The translations under genes and the position numbers were made by a program. Below are positions 13,785 through 20,605 of a stretch of 34,523 nucleotides of DNA, piece by piece (the first letter of the stretch is position 1; the number at the start of each line of letters is the position of its first letter). The notes below the pieces were generated by a model. It did no database searches. It saw nothing but the letters and a program-made list of their open reading frames with translations, and was not told the origin of the DNA. The DNA is taken from positions 1 through 34,523 of the forward strand of contig CAMFGZ010000039.1 of assembly GCA_945952105.1 (NCBI GenBank), written 5' to 3'. The DNA comes from an uncultured Rhodospirillaceae bacterium. GTDB taxonomy: Bacteria > Pseudomonadota > Alphaproteobacteria > Reyranellales > Reyranellaceae.

Positions 13785-14779
13785 TGGCCGCGTCGCCGCA
13801 ACAATTCGCGTCGGCCATCCAGGCTCTTCTCAAGATGTCAGAACTGTCGCCCGAGGAGATGCAGAGGCGCTTCGAGGAGGCTTTGGACGTCGACCGCTGG
13901 CGCCGGCTCGTGCCCTTCGCGTCGATCGGCGAGGATCCGCCGGATGGCGCCGAACCCGCCCTGATTTCCGACGAAGACGCGGCGGCTGAAAAGCGCCGTC
14001 TCGACCGGGATGGTTACTTCAGGCTGCATCGTGTCTTCGACTCCGCCCGGATCGCCAGGATGCGGCGCACGGTGGAGGCCGTGCGCGCCGATGGCTGGCC
14101 GGTGGCCTTCGCCTTCGTCTTCGACGATTTCTGGAGCATCGCGCGTACGCCCCGGATCGCTTCCTTCCTCGAAGGCACGGTCGGGGAAGGCTATCTCCAG
14201 AACACGGTTGTCTGGGCGCATTGGGTGTCGGGCGAACGCGGCGTGGCCGGCTGGAGCCCGCACGACGATTACCGCGGCAGCGGCGACACGTTCCTGTCGC
14301 TGTGGATTCCCCTCTCGGATGCCAGCGTCGACAATGGCTGCATGTTCCTGCTGCCCGCCGACGCATCGCGGGAAATCTCCACGGCGGTGGATGAACAGCG
14401 GGATCTGCCGTCCAGCACGTTCCGCCGGATGCTGCAGGACATCATTGCCTTGCCGGTTCCCGCCGGTTCGATGATTGGCTGGCGCGGCGACCTTCTGCAT
14501 TGGGGTGGCGCCAATGCCGGTGGTGCCGAGCCGCGCCTCAGTCTTGCTCTCGAGTTCCGGGCGCGTGGTGCGAGGGCGTCGCGCTTCGAAAGTCCGCTGA
14601 TCGACCCGCGGGCTTCCCTCCCGGCATTCGAGCTTCGGCTGTTCGCGATCGTGAAGGCCCTGCGCGAGTACACCAAGTTCGAGCCGCTGCTTGCCCGCTA
14701 CCTGCCGCTCGCCGAGCGCATCTTCGCGGAAACGGCGGACGCCAGTGCTTCCCGGTCGAACGCACCGCCGGCATCGTAG
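13784..14779 (+). CDS. Phytanoyl-CoA dioxygenase-like Fe(II)/2OG oxygenase, second of pair
   Basis: This 331-residue PhyH-family protein is diverged from its upstream neighbour and has an extra 65-residue N-terminal helical segment. The triad is His160-x-Asp162 in 'WSPHDDYRG' and His239 in 'LLHWGGAN', with Arg251 in 'PRLSLALEF'. 'SVDNGCMFLLPADASRE' (181-197) is the usual loop. A GTG three bases earlier (13781) is also possible. Starting at 13784 gives the TGATG overlap with the first oxygenase and therefore obligate coupling, possibly a heteromeric or sequential pair. The last 82 nt overlap the convergent glycosyltransferase-like gene. The substrate is unknown; location suggests tailoring of the RiPP. 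Confidence 0.83.
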   Translation: MAASPQQFASAIQALLKMSELSPEEMQRRFEEALDVDRWRRLVPFASIGEDPPDGAEPALISDEDAAAEKRRLDRDGYFRLHRVFDSARIARMRRTVEAVRADGWPVAFAFVFDDFWSIARTPRIASFLEGTVGEGYLQNTVVWAHWVSGERGVAGWSPHDDYRGSGDTFLSLWIPLSDASVDNGCMFLLPADASREISTAVDEQRDLPSSTFRRMLQDIIALPVPAGSMIGWRGDLLHWGGANAGGAEPRLSLALEFRARGARASRFESPLIDPRASLPAFELRLFAIVKALREYTKFEPLLARYLPLAERIFAETADASASRSNAPPAS

Positions 14780-15657
14780 GTCAGCCAGCCTGGCTGCGGC
14801 GGAAACGATCCGTCGGTCAGGACGATCCCTTCGCACAGAAGCCCCGTCACATGACCGAAGGTGCCGCGCGTCGTCACCAGTAGGTCGGCGTCGATCATCT
14901 CGCGCATGCTCCATAGCGGATCCGTGTCCAGGAACAGGCAGTCGCGAGGAAGGTCGAGCACCTGAAATGCGCTCGGGTCGCCTTGCGAGAAGACACGCAG
15001 TGTGTGCGGCAGCAATCCGTCACCGATGGTCTGGCGAAGTCTCGTGACGACCGCGGCCAGGCACTCCATGTCGGTCGAATCCTCCGAATGGAAATCGTGC
15101 GGGTTGCGCCGGCGGACATGGACGCAGATGCTCGGGAGGGCCCTGGCGGCGCGCGGCTTTCCCAGCCTGTATTTGCGCCTGAATTCGTCGACCAGCGGCT
15201 CCTCGAAGGGCTTCTCGTCGTCGTCGTCACCGAACAGGGCATGGAGCGCCGGGAAGGTGAACGCGAAGTTGACGGCGTCGTGCGTGTCCGTCGCCTCGCC
15301 GTCGCCGAGGTTGAACTGCGCTTCCCAGGCGGCTGCCCAGTCCGGCATCGGCCGGTCGGCATGGTGGAGGGTGCGGAAGGGCGTGTGGGTGTAGGTGAGG
15401 CCGTGGGCGCGGGCGAACTGGATGGCCCGCATGGTGAGCAGTGCCTGCGATCCCGCGCCCTCGCGTGTCGAGCAGATGCAGGTGATCTTCGAGAGCCTGC
15501 GGCCGCCGAGGAGCTGGCGCACGTACTGCCGGTAAAGGACGTCGCCGTCCGGGTAGCGGTGTGGGCGCCCGAGCGCGGTCTTCACGACCTTCTTTGCGGT
15601 GCTGCGCAGGTAGCGGAACGAGCCGCCGGCGAGAAAGCGGAAGGCCGCCCCGTTCAC
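14698..15657 (-). CDS. Glycosyltransferase-like protein coupled to the ABC exporter
   Basis: This 319-residue protein has a basic N-terminus ('RYLRSTAKKVVKTALGR'). The motif 'ICVHVRRRNPHDFHSED' resembles the H-x-R-R nucleotide-sugar motif of fucosyltransferase-like GT families, and a late 'DADLLVTTRGTFGHVTGLL' resembles their C-terminal donor-site segment. I could not assign a named family. The start is GTG at 15657, overlapping the exporter stop in the arrangement GTGA, which fixes both the start and cotranscription with the exporter. The frame stays open upstream through the exporter gene, but that reading is not the coding frame there. The 3' end overlaps the second oxygenase gene by 82 nt on the opposite strand. 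It might glycosylate the exported peptide or an envelope glycan. Confidence 0.65.
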   Translation of the reverse strand: MNGAAFRFLAGGSFRYLRSTAKKVVKTALGRPHRYPDGDVLYRQYVRQLLGGRRLSKITCICSTREGAGSQALLTMRAIQFARAHGLTYTHTPFRTLHHADRPMPDWAAAWEAQFNLGDGEATDTHDAVNFAFTFPALHALFGDDDDEKPFEEPLVDEFRRKYRLGKPRAARALPSICVHVRRRNPHDFHSEDSTDMECLAAVVTRLRQTIGDGLLPHTLRVFSQGDPSAFQVLDLPRDCLFLDTDPLWSMREMIDADLLVTTRGTFGHVTGLLCEGIVLTDGSFPPQPGWLTYDAGGAFDREALASAVSAKMRSASGR

Positions 15658-17336
15658 ATCAGCCTGCCGTCGGCGAGCGTGACATGGCGATCGGCGGCTC
15701 CGATGGCTTCTGGCCGATGGGTCACGAGCAGGATCGTGGAGCGCCCCTTCAAGCCGGCGATCGTCGCCAGGATTCGCTCCTCGTTGCCGGCATCGAGGGC
15801 GCTCGCCGGTTCGTCGAGCAGGATAAGCCTCGGCGCGCGCAACAACAGGCGCGCCAGCGCCAGGCGCTGGCGTTCGCCGCCCGACAGGCTGGCGCCCCGA
15901 TCGCCCACGACGGTGTCGAGACCTCGCGGCAGGGCCGCCATCCATTCGGAAAGACCGGCCAGCCGCAGCGTTTCGAGCATCGCCTCGTCCGAGGCGCCGG
16001 GCCTGGACCAGGCGAGATTCTCGCGGATCGAGGCATGGAAGAGGAAGGCCTCCTGCGCCATCGTCCCCACCGAGCGCCGCCAGGCCGGTGCGATCTGTGG
16101 CGTCAGTTCGCACCCGTCGATGAGGATGCGCCCCGAGTGCGGGGTCAGCAGCCCCCCCAGCAGGTCGAGGATCGTGCTCTTGCCGGCGCCGGACACGCCG
16201 GACAGCACGGTGAACGATCCTGCCGGCAGGGAGAGATCGATGCCGCGCAGCACGTCGGGATGATCGCCGCCATAGCCGAAGCCGACATCCTGCAGGCGGA
16301 TCTCGCGTTCGAACGCGATGGGCTGCGCGTCCATACCGTCCACTCCGTCGGCGGCGGCCTCGCATGCTTCGATCGAGGCGGCGACGGAACGATAGGCCGG
16401 CGAAGCGTGGAAGAATTGCTGGCCGAGTTCCTGAATGCTTTGCAGCATCGGCAGCAGCCGCTGGAAAACCAGGATCAGCACCAGCAGGTCCGCCAACGGC
16501 AGCTTCGCCCAGCTTGCGGCCAGCCAGAGGAAGCCTGCCAGGGCGACGGCGACGATGCCGTCGAGCAGCAGGCGGGTGTTGGCCTGCAGGCGGGTGGCGG
16601 CGAGATCGGCCCCCTCGGCACCGCGCGCCGCCGCCTCGAAGGCGCCGATATGCTGCTTCTCCGCACCATAGGCCTTGGTGAGCTTCAGGGCCTGCAGGAA
16701 TTCGGTGATCTCGCGACTCACCCGCACATTGGCTTCGGATGCCCGTTCGCCGAGGCGCCGGCTTTCGGTCAGCCTGCCCCGCATCAGCCACGCGAGCGCC
16801 GCGCCAAAGGCGAGGGCGAGCGCCGTGAAGCCCGGCGCGATCGCGAAGGCGACGATGAAATGCGCGGCGAGGATGGACAGCCGGGCCGGCATGTCGAGCA
16901 ACAGATGGGTCGCGTGCTCGACACGTTCGATCTCGGTCGAGAAAAGGGCATGGAAATCGGCGGCGCGCTGACGGCGCAGGTATGACCAGGAGGCGTGGGC
17001 GATGGCGGCATAGGCGCGGACCCGAATCGCCACGGCGAAATCGAAGGAAAGCTCGGCTGTGGCGATCTGTCGGGCGCGCGCGATCAGGGCGCGCAGCAGC
17101 ACCACCGCGAGGAACAGCGACAGCAGGGCTGGCAGCGAGCGCGGCAGCAGGGCGAACAAGCCGCCCGCCGCACCGGCATCGGTGGCGCCCAGCGAGTCGA
17201 GCAGGGGCACCAGCAGCGCAAGGCCGATGCCGTCCGTGGCGCCGGCCAGCATGACCAGCAGCGTGAGAAGAGCGAGTCGTCCGGCGTTGGCCTGTCCGCT
17301 CCGCAGGCGCCAGGCCGCCTTGAGATCAGCCAGCAT
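15654..17336 (-). CDS. ABC exporter, fused permease-ATPase (candidate RiPP exporter)
   Basis: This 560-residue half-transporter has a transmembrane domain with about six helices (1-310) and a C-terminal ATPase. Walker A is GVSGAGKST (380-388), the signature LSGGERQ (484-490), Walker B LILLDEP (504-510) and the H-loop His540. There is no N-terminal C39 peptidase domain, which fits a pathway where the leader is removed by B2. Lasso D proteins have this architecture. The ATG at 17336 has no strong ribosome-binding site. It is cotranscribed with the glycosyltransferase-like gene and lies 4.5 kb from the lasso core operon with the two oxygenases between, so the link to the RiPP is inferred from position and type. 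Lipid or glycan export is an alternative. Confidence 0.85.
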   Translation of the reverse strand: MLADLKAAWRLRSGQANAGRLALLTLLVMLAGATDGIGLALLVPLLDSLGATDAGAAGGLFALLPRSLPALLSLFLAVVLLRALIARARQIATAELSFDFAVAIRVRAYAAIAHASWSYLRRQRAADFHALFSTEIERVEHATHLLLDMPARLSILAAHFIVAFAIAPGFTALALAFGAALAWLMRGRLTESRRLGERASEANVRVSREITEFLQALKLTKAYGAEKQHIGAFEAAARGAEGADLAATRLQANTRLLLDGIVAVALAGFLWLAASWAKLPLADLLVLILVFQRLLPMLQSIQELGQQFFHASPAYRSVAASIEACEAAADGVDGMDAQPIAFEREIRLQDVGFGYGGDHPDVLRGIDLSLPAGSFTVLSGVSGAGKSTILDLLGGLLTPHSGRILIDGCELTPQIAPAWRRSVGTMAQEAFLFHASIRENLAWSRPGASDEAMLETLRLAGLSEWMAALPRGLDTVVGDRGASLSGGERQRLALARLLLRAPRLILLDEPASALDAGNEERILATIAGLKGRSTILLVTHRPEAIGAADRHVTLADGRLM

Positions 17337-17412
17337 TCAGTTCAGCCGGCGGGGCCGGGGTCGCGTCCATGCCGCAGCGTAGCAGGCGGCACGGGTTCGC
17401 GCCTGCCTTCTG

Positions 17413-18540
17413 CTAGTCCGCCGCGGCGGCGAAGCGCAGGTCGCAAAGGGGTCGGGAGCGGTCGACCGGGGCGCCGGCCTCGAACTTCTTCAGCTCGGGC
17501 ATCACGGTCTTCGCGAACATCGCCATGTTCCGCGCTGCCTCCTCGTGCGGCATGCCGGCATACGAGAAGACGCCGACATAGCCGCAATTGTTCGTCTGCC
17601 TGTGGATCGCCATGATCTTCTCATGGACCTGTTCGGGCGTACCGTAGACCTGCAGGTCGGCGAAGAATTCGATCGCCTTCTGGTCGCCGTAGACCGCGAG
17701 CTTCTCGTTCATCTTGGCGTAGTACTCGTAGCCGCGCTGGTTCTTCATGTGGGCGCCGGCGAACTGGTAGTGGTCGAGCACCGTTCGGTAGTAACCGCCG
17801 ATATACTTCACGGCCATCTCGCGGGCCCGCTCGGCGCTTTCGTCGACGAAGGTCCAGCCAGCCGAGATCGGCTGCGGCGCGTCGCTGCCGTTGATCTCGC
17901 GATAGAGCGAATTGTACTCGGTGAGCTCCTTCTCGACCTCGCGCCACGGCTTCTGCGGGATGATCAGCAGGCCGACGCCCAGCCGCGCCATGATGCGCGC
18001 ACTTTCCGGCGAGACGGCGGCGGCATAGGTGCGGCCGCGGAAGCTCTTGAACGGGTTGGGACGGATTTCGACGGGCGGCTGCTTGTAGTGCTTGCCCTGG
18101 TATTCCATCACGCCGGTTTCGAGACCCTTCAGCAGCGCCTCGCCGTATTCGACGAACAGTTCGCGGCTGTCGCCCATGTCGAGTCGGAACCCGTCGAACT
18201 CGACTTTCCCCGCACCTCGGCCGAGACCCAGGATCATGCGGCCGCCCGATAGGTGATCGAGCATGGAGATCTGCTCGGCGACCCTCACCGGATCGTGCCA
18301 GGGCAGGACCACGACCATCGAGCCGAGCCGGACGTGCTTCGTGCGGCCGGCCATGTAGGACAGGAACTGCACCACGTCGGGGCACATCGTGTAGTCGGTG
18401 AAATGATGCTCGACCGACCAGATGGAATCGAAGCCCAGCGGCTCGGCCATGTCGGCCAGCGCGAGTTCGTTCAGGTAGATCTGGCGGTCGCTCAGCGCCC
18501 GGCCGGTGTTCTGGAAGACCGCAGCCATTCCGACATGCAT
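17413..18540 (-). CDS. Luciferase-like (LLM class) flavin-dependent monooxygenase
   Basis: This 375-residue TIM-barrel flavoprotein belongs to the bacterial luciferase-like family. It opens MHVGMAAVFQN and contains 'GFDSIWSVEHHFTDY' (about 37-51), the well-known W-x-x-E-H-H segment, followed by 'LGSMVVVLPWHDPVRVAEQISMLDHLSGGRMILGLGRG', typical of F420- or FMNH2-dependent members. An AGGAGG ending 7 nt before the ATG at 18540 decides the start over an in-frame ATG nine codons earlier. It is divergent from lolA. The substrate is unknown, and no reductase gene is adjacent. It lies beyond the exporter, and I see no reason to count it as part of the RiPP cluster. Confidence 0.85.
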   Translation of the reverse strand: MHVGMAAVFQNTGRALSDRQIYLNELALADMAEPLGFDSIWSVEHHFTDYTMCPDVVQFLSYMAGRTKHVRLGSMVVVLPWHDPVRVAEQISMLDHLSGGRMILGLGRGAGKVEFDGFRLDMGDSRELFVEYGEALLKGLETGVMEYQGKHYKQPPVEIRPNPFKSFRGRTYAAAVSPESARIMARLGVGLLIIPQKPWREVEKELTEYNSLYREINGSDAPQPISAGWTFVDESAERAREMAVKYIGGYYRTVLDHYQFAGAHMKNQRGYEYYAKMNEKLAVYGDQKAIEFFADLQVYGTPEQVHEKIMAIHRQTNNCGYVGVFSYAGMPHEEAARNMAMFAKTVMPELKKFEAGAPVDRSRPLCDLRFAAAAD

Positions 18541-18644
18541 GGCGTTACCTCCTGCTGGATGCCGCATGGTAAACGGCCGTTCACATGATTGGGAAGTGCC
18601 TGCCGATGCTTGATTCCGCCGTATTCGCCCGTCATATCCGCCGC

Positions 18645-19301
18645 ATGCGCACTCTGCTTGCCGCCCTTTCTTCCGCCGCTCTCCTTTCCATCGGAACGGT
18701 CCAGGCTCACGCTCAGGCCCCGGCCCCGGTGCAGCAGGCGCAGGCGCCCGTCTCCAACCCGCAGGTCGCGGAAGTGGAGCGCTACTTCAACGGCATCCGC
18801 ACGATGCAGGCGCGCTTCGTCCAGTCCAACCCGGGCGGCACGGTCGTGCAGGGCACGCTTTCGGTCAGCCGGCCGGGCCGCATGCGCTTCGAATACGATC
18901 CGCCCTCGCAGCTCAAGATCGTGGCCGACGGCAGCCAGGTGACGATGTGGGACATCGCCAATCGCGACTTCGGCCAGTGGCCCATCGGCTGGACCGCAGC
19001 CTCCTTCCTCGTGCGCGAGCCGATGGTGCTGCAGGGCGGCGACCTCACTGTCGAGAAGGTCGAGCGCACCGACGGCATGCTGCAGCTCACCATGAGCCAG
19101 ACCAAGAAGCCGAACGAGGGCAAGGTCATCGTGCGCCTCAGCGAAAATCCGATGGTGCTGCGCGGCTGGAGCATCATCGACAATCGCGGCCAGCGGGTCG
19201 ATGTTGCCTTGAACGGCCTGCAGACCGGCCTGCAGCTGGCACCTGCCCTTTTCAAGTATGACGGCCCCGATGCCAGCATTGTCCGGCGTGGCAACCGCTG
19301 A
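18645..19301 (+). CDS. lolA: Outer-membrane lipoprotein carrier protein LolA
   Basis: This 218-residue periplasmic chaperone carries lipoproteins from LolCDE to the outer membrane. It has a Sec signal peptide (MRTLLAALSSAALLSIGTVQA-HA) and then the LolA fold: 'VERYFNGIRTMQARFVQSNPGG', the 'GRMRFEYDPPSQLKIVADGS' strand pair and 'PNEGKVIVRLSENPMVLRGW', ending in a C-terminal strand 'GLQLAPALFKY'. In-frame ATGs at 18585 and 18606 would lengthen the n-region with 'RHIRR'. None of the three has a convincing ribosome-binding site (GGGAAG lies 9 nt before 18606), so the exact start is uncertain. It is followed by a GNAT gene with its own -10 element. Confidence 0.88.
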   Translation: MRTLLAALSSAALLSIGTVQAHAQAPAPVQQAQAPVSNPQVAEVERYFNGIRTMQARFVQSNPGGTVVQGTLSVSRPGRMRFEYDPPSQLKIVADGSQVTMWDIANRDFGQWPIGWTAASFLVREPMVLQGGDLTVEKVERTDGMLQLTMSQTKKPNEGKVIVRLSENPMVLRGWSIIDNRGQRVDVALNGLQTGLQLAPALFKYDGPDASIVRRGNR

Positions 19302-19306
19302 CGCGC

Positions 19307-19312
19307 TATAAT
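19307..19312 (+). promoter_or_regulatory. Perfect -10 hexamer upstream of GNAT gene
   Basis: TATAAT occurs 33 nt before the GTG start of the acetyltransferase gene, right after the lolA stop. No good -35 hexamer lies at 16-18 nt; the nearest, TTGTCC at 19279, is 22 nt away. It could be a weak or activator-dependent promoter. Confidence 0.4.
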
Positions 19313-19345
19313 CCTCTCGTGAACAGGCGCGGGGGATAGCAGGAC

Positions 19346-19876
19346 GTGAGCGGATTGACGGTGAGGGCCTCGACCGAGGCCGACGTGGCGCGTTGCGCGG
19401 AGATCTACGGACATCACGTGCTGCACGGCACGGCCTCCTTCGAGGTCGATCCGCCCGACCTCGCCGAGATGAAGAAACGGCGCGCCGCCGTGCTCGACCT
19501 GGGCTTGCCTTATATCGTCGCCGAAAAGGACGGCCGCCTGCTGGGCTATGCCTATGCCGGCCTCTACCGCACCCGTCCGGCCTATCGTTTCACCGTCGAG
19601 AACTCGATCTACATCGACAAGGACGCGGTGGGGCAGGGCGTCGGCAAGGCACTGCTGGTGCCGCTGATCGACCTCTGCGCCCGCGACGGCCGCCGACAGA
19701 TGATCGCCGTGATCGGCGATTCCGCGCACGTCGCCTCGATCAACCTCCATGCTTCCTGCGGCTTCGCGATGGTCGGCACCTTGAAGAGCGTCGGCTTCAA
19801 GTTCGGCCGCTGGCTCGACAGCGTGCTGATGGAGCGTCCGCTGGGCGAGGGCGACACCACGCTGCCCGTTGCCTGA
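19346..19876 (+). CDS. GNAT N-acetyltransferase, Pat/MddA-like
   Basis: This 176-residue cytosolic acetyltransferase resembles the phosphinothricin / methionine sulfone N-acetyltransferases. Residues 5-50 hold the 'RASTEADVARCAEIYGHHVLHGTASFE' start typical of that group, 'YRFTVENSIYI' is the beta-strand before the acetyl-CoA loop, and 'GQGVGKALL' is the pyrophosphate-binding turn. 'HASCGFAMVGTLKSVGFKFGRWLDSVLM' near the end is also group-typical. It probably acetylates the amino group of a toxic amino-acid analogue such as methionine sulfone or sulfoximine (family knowledge). The GTG start has a GGGGGAT purine run about 8 nt upstream. The final codons contain the -35 element of the following toxin-antitoxin operon. 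Confidence 0.88.
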   Translation: MSGLTVRASTEADVARCAEIYGHHVLHGTASFEVDPPDLAEMKKRRAAVLDLGLPYIVAEKDGRLLGYAYAGLYRTRPAYRFTVENSIYIDKDAVGQGVGKALLVPLIDLCARDGRRQMIAVIGDSAHVASINLHASCGFAMVGTLKSVGFKFGRWLDSVLMERPLGEGDTTLPVA

Positions 19877-19897
19877 GAGCGTCGCGCCGACTATATA
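19869..19897 (+). promoter_or_regulatory. Sigma-70-type promoter of the toxin-antitoxin operon
   Basis: TTGCCT (19869-19874) and TATATA (19892-19897) are separated by exactly 17 nt. The -35 overlaps the stop codon of the acetyltransferase gene. Predicted transcription would start inside the palindrome that follows, which suits autorepression by the antitoxin. Confidence 0.7.
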
Positions 19898-19900
19898 AAA

Positions 19901-19918
19901 ACTAGTCATTTGACTAGT
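19901..19918. promoter_or_regulatory. Perfect palindromic operator for the Phd-type antitoxin
   Basis: ACTAGTCA (19901-19908) and TGACTAGT (19911-19918) are exact inverted copies with a TT spacer. They sit between the -10 element and the antitoxin's AGGAGG. In Phd/YefM systems the antitoxin N-terminus binds such repeats, with the toxin as corepressor, so this is the likely autoregulatory operator. Confidence 0.75.
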
Positions 19919-19930
19919 CAGGAGGAAGCC

Positions 19931-20188
19931 ATGAAGACTTGGCCCGTCCAGGACGCCAAGGCGCGTTTCAGCGAAATGCTCGAGGATTGCCTTAAACATG
20001 GCCCCCAGCTCGTCACCAAGCGCGGCAGCGATGCCGCCGTCCTGGTGCCGATCGAGGAATGGCGGCGTCTGCGGGGCGCCCCGGTGCGGACGCTCAAGGA
20101 TCTCCTGCTTTCTGAAGAGGCGCGGGGCGATCTCAAGGTGCCGCCGCGAGGTCGGCATCCGCGTCGCGCGCCGCCGCGTTTCGACTGA
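19931..20188 (+). CDS. Phd/YefM-family antitoxin
   Basis: This 85-residue prevent-host-death type antitoxin starts with the characteristic 'MKTWPVQDAKARFSEMLEDC', in which W-x-V-x-x-A-K-x-x-F/L-S-x-x-L forms the dimerisation and DNA-binding fold, followed by 'GPQLVTKRGSDAAVLVPIEEWRRL'. The C-terminal Arg/Pro-rich tail ('RGRHPRRAPPRFD') should wrap and inhibit the toxin. AGGAGG 5 nt before the ATG decides the start over a TTG (19910) that lies inside the operator. It is followed six bases later by the PIN-domain toxin. Regulation by the palindrome upstream is expected. Confidence 0.9.
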   Translation: MKTWPVQDAKARFSEMLEDCLKHGPQLVTKRGSDAAVLVPIEEWRRLRGAPVRTLKDLLLSEEARGDLKVPPRGRHPRRAPPRFD

Positions 20189-20194
20189 CCCTGC

Positions 20195-20605
20195 ATGTAC
20201 CTGCTGGATACCAATGTGGTTTCCGAGCTTCGGCGCGCGAAGCCGCACGGCGGAGTCGTGGCCTGGCTTCGCTCGATCGACCATCGCCTGCTTCGGCTAT
20301 CGGCGGTATCGCTCGGGGAGATCCAGGCTGGAATCGAACTGACCCGCGACCAGGATCCAGGCCGGGCGGCGGAGATAGAGCGCTGGGCCGACGAGGTGGC
20401 GCGTGCCTACGAGATTTTGCCGATGGACACGATGATTTGCAGGACATGGGCGCGGCTGATGCACGGTAAGTCGGACACGCTCGCTGACGACGCCCGCATC
20501 GCCGCCACTGCCGTCGTGCACGGTCTCACCGTAGTGACCCGCAACGTTCGCGATTTCGTTCCTTTCGACGTTCAAACGTTCAATCCTTTTCAGGTGTCGA
20601 GATGA
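20195..20605 (+). CDS. vapC: VapC-type PIN-domain ribonuclease toxin
   Basis: This 136-residue PIN-domain toxin cleaves RNA with Mg2+ in characterised homologues, usually tRNA or rRNA. The acidic cluster is visible: Asp5 in 'LLDTNVVSE', Glu42 in 'SLGEIQAGIE', Asp99 in 'LADDARIAATA' and Asp120 in 'TRNVRDF'. It is of the FitB-like subgroup by its 'LLDTNVVSELRR' start. It has no good ribosome-binding site of its own and depends on coupling to the antitoxin gene 6 nt upstream. Its TGA overlaps the ATG of an acyl-CoA ligase gene by four bases, so the ligase appears to sit on the toxin-antitoxin transcript. Confidence 0.9.
   Translation: MYLLDTNVVSELRRAKPHGGVVAWLRSIDHRLLRLSAVSLGEIQAGIELTRDQDPGRAAEIERWADEVARAYEILPMDTMICRTWARLMHGKSDTLADDARIAATAVVHGLTVVTRNVRDFVPFDVQTFNPFQVSR

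Noticed and set aside
17413..18540. Luciferase-like monooxygenase as part of the RiPP cluster
   Set aside because: It has its own strong ribosome-binding site and a 76-nt gap before the exporter gene, and no precedent for such enzymes in lasso tailoring came to mind; left as a neighbour.
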